A program made the translations under genes and the position numbers. From the NCBI GenBank assembly GCA_937902995.1, contig CALEKY010000165.1, positions 1-17,924 on the forward strand: a stretch of 17,924 bases of DNA. Reading direction: 5' to 3'. Below are positions 7,436 to 16,400 of the stretch, in pieces (within the stretch, counting starts at the first letter, position 1; every line of letters begins with the position of its first letter). The notes below the pieces were generated by a model that made no database searches, was not told the origin of the DNA, and saw only the letters and a program-made list of their open reading frames with translations. The stretch is from an uncultured Sinobacteraceae bacterium. Its GTDB lineage: Bacteria > Pseudomonadota > Gammaproteobacteria > Steroidobacterales > Steroidobacteraceae.

Positions 7436-10400
7436 ATGAGCAATGTGGCAACCGTATTGGACGTATCGGAGCTTAGGCTTGCGCTCGAGCAGGCGGTCGA
7501 CGGAACCGTCATCGAGCTTGCACCTGGTCTCTACGAAGGCGAATTCGCGGTCTCCGCGAAAAACGTGACGTTGCGAGGCGCCGGCATCGGGGCGACGACC
7601 TTACGCGGCAGCATTCATCTCATCGACAGTGCCAGCGGCTTCCTGTTGGCGGATCTGAAATACGAACCCGTTGCGTTCGCGCTCACAGGGTCTTCCCAGG
7701 ATGCAGAACCAGCGGGTGAGCACACTGCGGGATGGGTCACGGATCGTACGCCGCTGCGCGCCATCGAGGTTCGAACGGACGCAACCGCGCCGGACGGTAG
7801 CGTGCTGGCATTTACGACGGACGGCAGCGGACCCAAGGTCGATTTCTACGCCTATCAAGGCGCCAAGTACGTGCCGAGCATCGACGAGACGTTCCACGTG
7901 CGTACCGAGAACGGTGTGGCCGTTCAGTATCGATTCTTTGCCGACCCGAGTTTCAATGCGGACGGGAATGTCCAGAAGAGCGGTGTGTGGCTGCAGTTCC
8001 AGAACTCGGACGGTACGCTCCCGCACGGCGGATGGTTCGCCATCCTGGAGTACGTGGACGCGGATGGCGCGCAGGCACTGAATACGCAGACATTGAAGGG
8101 TGAAGCCTTCACAGGCGGCTTCCGGATCTGGCTCGACGACGGCCCTAACGAGCAGGGGAAGTTCGAAGGCTCCGGCACGTGGGTTGCGATCAACTACGAC
8201 GGCACCGGATGGTTGGATCTGGCAATCGAGCTGTCACCGGGCGCCGAGGAATTTCGCTTCAAGGTCAACGGCGAGACGATCCACACGGCGAGCGCGGGCG
8301 AGGCGGTGTGGGGGCCGGAGGGTGTCGGCATCGCGCAGCTCGAGACAGTGTTGATTAACAGCCGCAACGACTCCGGCGTCGATACGACTTACCTGTACGA
8401 CGACATCCAGTTGATCTCCGACCTTTCCGGACGCGACGTGTATGGCGAAGGGTGGGCACTGAGCTTCGTCGACGGCGCCTGGACCGTAAGCAACGGCGAA
8501 GAGTCCGTCGTGCTCGATGGCGTCGACAAAGTGCAAGTCGGAGACGTCGTTTATGTGCTCGTCCGCGGCGGCGGTTACGACACCATCCAATCGGCGATTT
8601 CCGCGGCTGCGGAGGGTGAAACGGTCGCGATCGCACCCGGTGCTTATTCCGAATCGCTCACGCTCGGCAAGCTCGTTCACCTCGAAGGCTTCGGCGAAGT
8701 CGTCATCGAAGGATCGGGAAGCGGCAGCGGATTGGCCATCACCGCCGGTGCGAGCGGCAGCGCCGAAAGTCCGTTGAGCATCTCGAATCTGACGTTCAGC
8801 AATTTCAACTACGGCCTAAATCTGAACGATGTGAGCCATGTCGCGCTCGCGGGCATCACCGCAAGCGGCAACAACGTCGGCGTGAAGATCCCGAGCAACG
8901 CATCGGTGTCCCATCTCGCAATCCGCGACAGCCATTTCGATAACAACGCGACGCACGGCTGGTACGCGGACAAGAACAGCTCGAGCAACAGCTACATCAG
9001 TTATCTGACCGTCACGAACTCGACGTTCAACGGCAACGGGATCAAGGGTTTCTATACGGAGAAACTCGATCACGCGATCTTCGACGGCGTCCGCATCGAG
9101 GGCAGCGGTGTCGATCCGAACTATCAGTACAACGCCGGGTTCGACATCAACCTCAAGTACGGCGATTACGAGGACATCAAGATCCTCAACTCGTACTTCG
9201 CCGGTTCGGGCATCGACGGAATGGGGCCGGGCCAGAGCGTTATCGTCAAGGCGCGCGGTTTCGAGGGAGACAGCGCTGCGTACGCGGCGCGGCCGGCAAC
9301 GTTGGACGGGCTCGTCATCGAGAACGTGACGATAGTCGACGGCGGTACGTTCGGTCTGTCAGTCGCCAATGTCACGGGCTTGGTGCAGTCCGGAAATTCA
9401 ATCGAAGGCTTCGTCTATCTGCAAGGTACCGACGGCGACGATACGCTCGTCGGCACGTCCGGCAATAACGTACTCGTCGGCGGTCCCGGTAGCGATGTGA
9501 TCGAAGGCGCTGCCGGCGACGATTTCATCTGGGGCGACGGGCCGACGCCGGCTGCCGGGCTCGACGGTTACGGGGACGACACGATTCGGCCCGGTTCAGG
9601 CAGAAACGTCGTCGTGTTGGCGACGAAGCAAAGCAACGTCGGGCTTGGCGGCAGCGACACGGTGGAGATCGCCGCGGCCGATCCTGGCGTAACGATCATT
9701 TACAACTTCAACGCCGGTCCGGTGGAGGCGACGCGCCCGGTCGGAAGTCTCGGCGAGGATCATGTTTTCGATGTGCTGAACATTACCGGCTACGCCTCTG
9801 TCGAGGAGTTGCTGGCGAATGTTACGGTGAAAATCGGCGACGGCACGGCGGCGCTCGATGCGGCGATCGAGAATCGCGCGCAGTTCGAGACAAGCAATGA
9901 GATTTATCCGGGCGTCGAAGCGAATTGGGACTTGGTGCTCGAGTTCGCCGACGGGCATCAAGTGCTGCTCGCGAACTTTGCGAGCCGCTATGAGCAAGAG
10001 AAGCTGCTGTCGATGTTCGGCGAGGAAGTGCCTCGCGGAGCGAACGGACCGGATCAAGCCGCGATCACGGCGGCGCTTGTCGAGCGGTTCGCGGCAGGCG
10101 AGCAGGGCGATCCGACGAGCGGATTGGTCACATTGACTCCCGATCAAGCTGCTGCATTCCTGACCGGCGTACTCGGCGTCCAGGGCAACCTGCAGCTCAA
10201 CGGTGAGGAGGTGAAACCCACGGTTCTAACGGTGGGCTTTGCGGCCGATACGAGCTTCAACACGATTCAGGGTGCGATAGACGCGGCAGCAGACGGCGCA
10301 ACGATCTACATCGCCGAAGGCACGTACGCAGAGAGCCTTGTGATCGACGGCAAGTCCGTGCACTTGCGTGCGGTCGAGGGCGCTTCAGTCAGCATCAAGC

Positions 10401-13400
10401 CTGCGTCTGGAAATGCGTTGACGTTGAGCGGCGATTTCGGTCCCGAAAGCGCGGTTCTCTTGAGCGGCATCGATTTCGCTGGTGGAGTCCGCGGTATTGA
10501 GGTCAAGGACGGCACCACCCTCGGCGAGTTGCGCATCGAAAACGCCGTGTTCGCGAACATTGCGGCCTGGGGCATCAGGGTCGGCAGCGGCTATGGTTCG
10601 GGCGCTGCGACGAACCTCGGCGCGCTCCGCATCAGCAGCAGCGAATTCAAGGACCTCGGCAGCGGAGACAACAACGGCGCCGCCATCAAACTGTGGCGCT
10701 ATCAGGGCGACCTGACCATTACCGACACGATTTTTGTCGGCGCCGCGAACGGTGCCACAACACGCGCGGGAGGAGCGCCGGCGAACGCAATCGAGATGCA
10801 AGGCGTCGACAATGAGCATGTCGGCGAAGCTGTGCCCATTGGCAACGTCACGTTGTCCGACGTCAAGATTTTCGGTGGTTTCGTCAAGAATCCGGTCGGT
10901 ATCTTCAACTACAGCGATGTCTCGAATCTCACGATCGACGGCCTCGATTTGTCGAATGCCGTGTCTGGCTGGACCGCGCTGTTCAACATCGACGGCGCCG
11001 GCGTCATCGATGCGTCCGACTTTGACTTGATTCTTCCGGACGGAGAGGGCGTCTTCGTCGAGTTGCAAGGCGACAAGTCCGACACGGCGAACGATGCGAT
11101 CGTCGGCACGGGTAACAACGATTTCGTAAACGGCAAGAGTGGCAACGACACTCTGGATGGCGGTGCGGGCAACGACGTTCTCTCGGGCGGAGAGGGCGAC
11201 GACACGCTCATCGGCGGCGCCGGCAACGATGCCCTCATCGGCGGTGAAGGCATCGACACGGCCGTGTACTCCGGCAATCGCGCCGACTACACCGTTGTTA
11301 TCGATCGTGTGACGGGCGCGTGGCGCGTCGTCGACAATCGTCCCGATTCGCCTGACGGAACGGATTTGCTCGACGATGTCGAGCGATTGCAGTTCGCCGA
11401 TCAAACTATCGATATTGCAGAGCTGCCGCAAACGGCCATTATCGTCGTCGATGCAACTGGCAACGGCGATTTCACTTCGTTGCAGGATGCGATTGCGCTT
11501 GCGCAGGACGGCGACACGATCGTGGTCAAAGCCGGTACCTACGCGGGCGGCATCACGGTCGACAAGGCGATCACGATCGAAGGCGAACCGGGCGCCGTCA
11601 TCCGCGGCTCGTTCGTTTCGGACAACGATATCCCGGACGGCGTTACGGTTGATGAGTGGCTCCAATCGGCGAGCAGATACGAGGCTGGCTCGGGCGCCGG
11701 TATTCTGATCGCTTCGAGCAATGTAGCGATCAGCGGCTTTGCAATCGAGAGCTTCTATCAGGGTGTTCGTTTCGCGGGTGGACCCGAGACGTTGAGCGAT
11801 ATCGAGCTCAACGGGCTTGCGATCTCCAATGTCATCTCGGGCATCGCCAACACTTACGGCAACGGCAGCACGGAAACTTCGAAGCTCGACGGCATCGATA
11901 TCTCGAACGTAAGTATTTCGCACGCCTACCAGGGCGTGCTGATCCAGGATCCGGAGAACGCCGGCGGTCTCGCCGTCAACATCACGATCGACGGTGCACG
12001 TTTCGAAAACATTCTCGAGAAAGGCATCTATGCCGAGCTACTCGCCGAAAGCACGATTCGTAACATCGTCATGGAGAACGTCGGCTATTTCGGCCGCGCG
12101 ACTCCGTTCGGCGGATTCGGCGTCTTCGGCAACGGTATCGATATCAATCTCAAGTATGGCCGTTTCAGCGGCATAGTCATCGAGAACTTCGAGTTCACGA
12201 ATGTCGGACGCTCGGAGGGTGACGGTTCGCCGCACGCTGGCGGCGGCGCCATCGTCGTCAAGGCGCGCGGAGACGGGGCGTACGCGAGCAGTCCGGCGAG
12301 CTACGAAGGGGAACTCATCATTCGCAATGGCACGATCGACGGCACGTCCACGGGCGTGCGCGTCGGCGAGGTCGGCATCGAAGGACTGTCGGGCATCGAT
12401 GTCGAGATCGACAACGTCACGGTGTCCAATTACGCGACCGGTGATGGGTTCGGTGCGTTCGAGAATCTGACCGACAAGACGCTGACGATTAAGAACTCGG
12501 GCAACGAAATCGACACGACCGACGCTTCTCGCAACGTTCACATCGTCGGCAGCGCAGCCGACGATGCGCTCGAAGGCGGCCGCGGTGATGACACATTGGT
12601 CGGGGACTCAGGTGATGACGTTCTCGCAGGTGGCGACGGCGACGACACGCTCATCGGCGGTGCGGGGAACGACGTCCTGTCGGGAGGCGCAGGGAACGAT
12701 GTTGCCGTGTACTCGGGAAATCAGTCCGACTACAAGGTCACCTACGACTCGGCGAGTGGTACCTACACGGTGACCGATCTGCGCGCTGGAGCACCCGACG
12801 GAATCGATACGCTCACCGACATCGAGATCGTCCAGTTCGCCGACGGTGCAGTCGACATCGTTTCCGCGCGCGAGCCGACGACGTTCGTCGTCGATGCGGG
12901 CGGCCAGAGCGATTTCACTTCCATCGAGGCGGCGCTCGAAGTGGCGCGGTCCGGCGACATCATTCAGGTGAATGCCGGAACGTACTCTGCCTTCACCGTC
13001 GACAAGGAGGGAGTCTCCATCGTCGGCAGTGGTGCAGTGATCGAGGGAGCGAGCGGCGTCGGCATCACCATTGCGGCAAGCAATGTGAGCATCTCGGGTC
13101 TGACGATCACCGGCTTCACCACGGGCGTCGGCTTTGCCGTCACCGAAGAGCCGCTCACCAATCTGCGCCTCAGCGATCTCAGCATTTCCGACGTCGCAAA
13201 CGGTATCGCGGGCCTGAGCGCGAACGGCGGCGTGAACAAGTCGGCAGCGAGAATCGATGGCCTGACCATCACCGGCCTCGACATCGAAAATGCCGATAAG
13301 GGCATCGTGCTCGATGTGGTGACGACCGGCGAAGCGTTCTTGCGCAATTTCACTTTGGATGGTGCTGCCTTCAGTAACATCGCCACCAAGGGCATTTACC

Positions 13401-16400
13401 TGGAGTCGTTGAGCCACGGTGTCATTCGCAACATTGCGATGACCGACGTTGGCCAGTCGCCCGGTGAGGTGCCGGGCAATGGCATCGATATCAACCTGAA
13501 GTACGGAACCTACGAGGGCATCCTCATCGAGGACTTCGTGTTCGAAAACGTCGGCGGAGTCTCGGAGAACACGGAGGCTGCGATTGCCATCAAGGCGCGC
13601 GATGACGGCAGCTACAGCTCGATTCCTGCCAGCGTCACTGACACGATCATCATCCGAAACGGCACGATCAGCGGGACTGGAACAGGCATTCAAGTCGGTG
13701 AACCCGGCCGTAACAACGCGGGTCCGGACGTGTCGATCGAGAACGTGCGGATCACCGAATATCTGACCAGTGACGACTTCGGTGCGATCAACAACCTCGC
13801 CGGCGGAACCGTGACCGTGACGAACTCCGGCACGCTGATCGACACAGGCGCGGCATCGCATAACGTCGTGATTCTCGGCGGCGACGGTGCGGACACGATC
13901 GAAAGCTCGCGCGGCGCGGACGTGCTCGTGGGCGGCAAAGGCAATGACGTTCTCGACGGCGGCTTCGGTAACGACGTGCTCGAGGGCGGAGAGGGCGCCG
14001 ACACATTGCGCGGCGGCGATGGCGACGATGTCTTGCGGGGCGGTCCAGGCAACGACGTTCTCGAAGGCGGTGCCGGTAACGACGTGCTCGAGGGCGATGA
14101 CGGCGCCGATACGCTGCGCGGCGGCGACGGTGACGATGTGTTGCGGGGCGGCGCAGGTAACGACGTTCTCGAAGGCGGCGCGGGCGACGATGCGTTGTAT
14201 GGCGAAGCCGGCGATGACCTCCTGCGCGGCGGCGACGGCAATGACGAATTGATCGGCGGCGAGGGCAACGATGTCCTCGAAGGCGGTGCCGGCGATGATC
14301 TCCTCGACGGCGGGGCGGGTGCCGACACATTGCGGGGAGGTGCCGGCGACGATGTGCTCATCGGCGGTGCGGGGGATGACGTCCTCGACGGTGGTGCTGG
14401 CACCGACAGGGCGGTCTTCAGTGGCGCACGCTCGGAGTATCGAATCGAGATCAGCGGCTCGACGGTCACGGTCACGCACAAGAACGACGGTGCGGACGGC
14501 AGTGACACGTTGACCAATATCGAGCTGCTCGAGTTCGCGGGCGGTGCCGAAACCCTCGACTTGACGGGACGCATACGCGTATTTGATGCGGATGGCACGC
14601 TCAAGAACATCTACGACGATTTGGGTGACGCGCTCGTGGCGGCTCAAGACGGTGACGTCATCGAGCTGCTCGCGGGCGAGTTCACGCTTGTCGTCGATGA
14701 GGCGTTCCCCGGCATCGACGCGGCGATCACCTTGCGCGGCGCAAACGCCGGCTTGCCGGGAGCATCGTCGAGCCGCGGCGACGAATCCTTGATGCGCATC
14801 ATCGGCGGTCCGCTCGAAGTGCTCGCGCCAAACGTCACGATCGACGGGGTGAGCATCGAGGGAACGATTCGAGCGGGTTCGGGCGTCGAAGGGCTCGTCA
14901 TCAGCAACTCGCGGCTCGACGGTGGTTCGGGGACCGCGTTGCAGCTCTCGGTCGACGGCGCGCGAGTGAGCGGCAACCTCGTCAAAGGGAAGGTCGGCAT
15001 CGATGCGTCCGGCTTCGGCGGGCTGACCATCGCCGACAACCTTTTCGAGACGTCGACTGTGGGTGTGCGGATCGAGCCGGGTGCCGGCGAGGAACGCATG
15101 CTGGTCGAAGGGAATACGTTCCTCGACGGCGAGTACGGCGTATTCCTCCAAGGCGGAGTCGAAGGCTACGAGGATGCGACGATCCGCGTCCACAACAACG
15201 TCTTCCTTTCGCAGAGCGATGCCGCCGTGTACGCAAATGGCCGGTTGCCTGCGTCCCTCGACGCTTCGCTCGGCGCCTCGCTGCCGGTCAACATTTTCGG
15301 CACCACCGCGGAGAATCGTCCCGCGAAATCGATTGACGTGACGTTCGCGTCGGAAGAAGGCGATCTTCTTATCGGCGGATCGGGCGACGATACGATAGAC
15401 GGCACGGCAGGCGACGACATCATCCGCGGCGGTGCCGGTAACGACCGTCTCAAGGGCGGTGCGGGTAATGACTGGATCTACGGCGGTCCTGGCGACGACG
15501 TCGTCGTGTTGAGCGGAAGAAAGTCCGATTACGACTTCGAGCGCGACGACACGGGCGCAATCGTCGTCACGCCGATAGGTGCGGTCATGGATGGCATGGA
15601 CCGGTTGTTCGGCGTCGAGCGCGTGTACTTCGACGGTGAAGACCTCGAGGTTAGCGTCGGGGAACTCGTGTCACCCGTTACGATCGAGGTCGATCCTTCG
15701 CAGGGCGATGCGCTGCAGAACGCGCTCGATGCATTGGTGCTTCCGGACGATAAAGTCACTCTGGGCGAGGGCGATTACGACGGTGCGCAAGGCGCGGTCA
15801 ATGGCGATGCATCCATCGAGCTGAACGGCGCCACCAACGTCGGCCTCCAAGTCGCAGACGGCACTGGTCAAACGAACCTGACGATCAACGGCGACGGTTC
15901 GCTGAACGTTACCGGCAACAGCGACGGGTTCACTTTGAACGCGTCGGGTTTCTCCGGCAGTGGCACCTACACCGGCGGAGATGGCGACGACGTGATCCTC
16001 GGCGGCTCCGGCAACGAGACGTTCGTGGCCTCGCACGGCGGCGGCTGGAACATTTTCGACGGCGGCGGCGGCGAGAACACGATCACCTTGACGTCAGCGG
16101 TCGACGGTGTCGTCGTCGATCTCGACGCGGGAACGTTGGGTGAGGATTTCGCGCAGGCGTGGGCGGCTCAAGGAGAAGTGGACGCAACCGTCCTCGCGCA
16201 GGTCCTTTCCTACGTCGGCGCGCAGTTCGGTATCGAATATCACGTTGGCGAAACGGGCCTGTCCTCGGCGCTGCTGTTTTCGATGACGGGTGTCGTCGGC
16301 AGCCAGTACGACGACCTGCTGATCGGCAACGCGAGCGACAACACATTCGATGGTGGCAGCGGCAACGACTACATCATCGGCAAGGATGGTATCGACGTGG

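Noticed and set aside
13877..14416. 27-bp periodic array that could look like a CRISPR or satellite
   Set aside because: There are no unique spacers and the unit is a perfect reading-frame multiple coding for RTX nonapeptides.
12608..15193. 861-residue - strand frame with regular repeats, and similar frames at 10385-11923 and 16094-17914
   Set aside because: The periodicity is the 27-bp RTX repeat read backwards; no start context or protein family features are seen, and the + frame has clear domains throughout.
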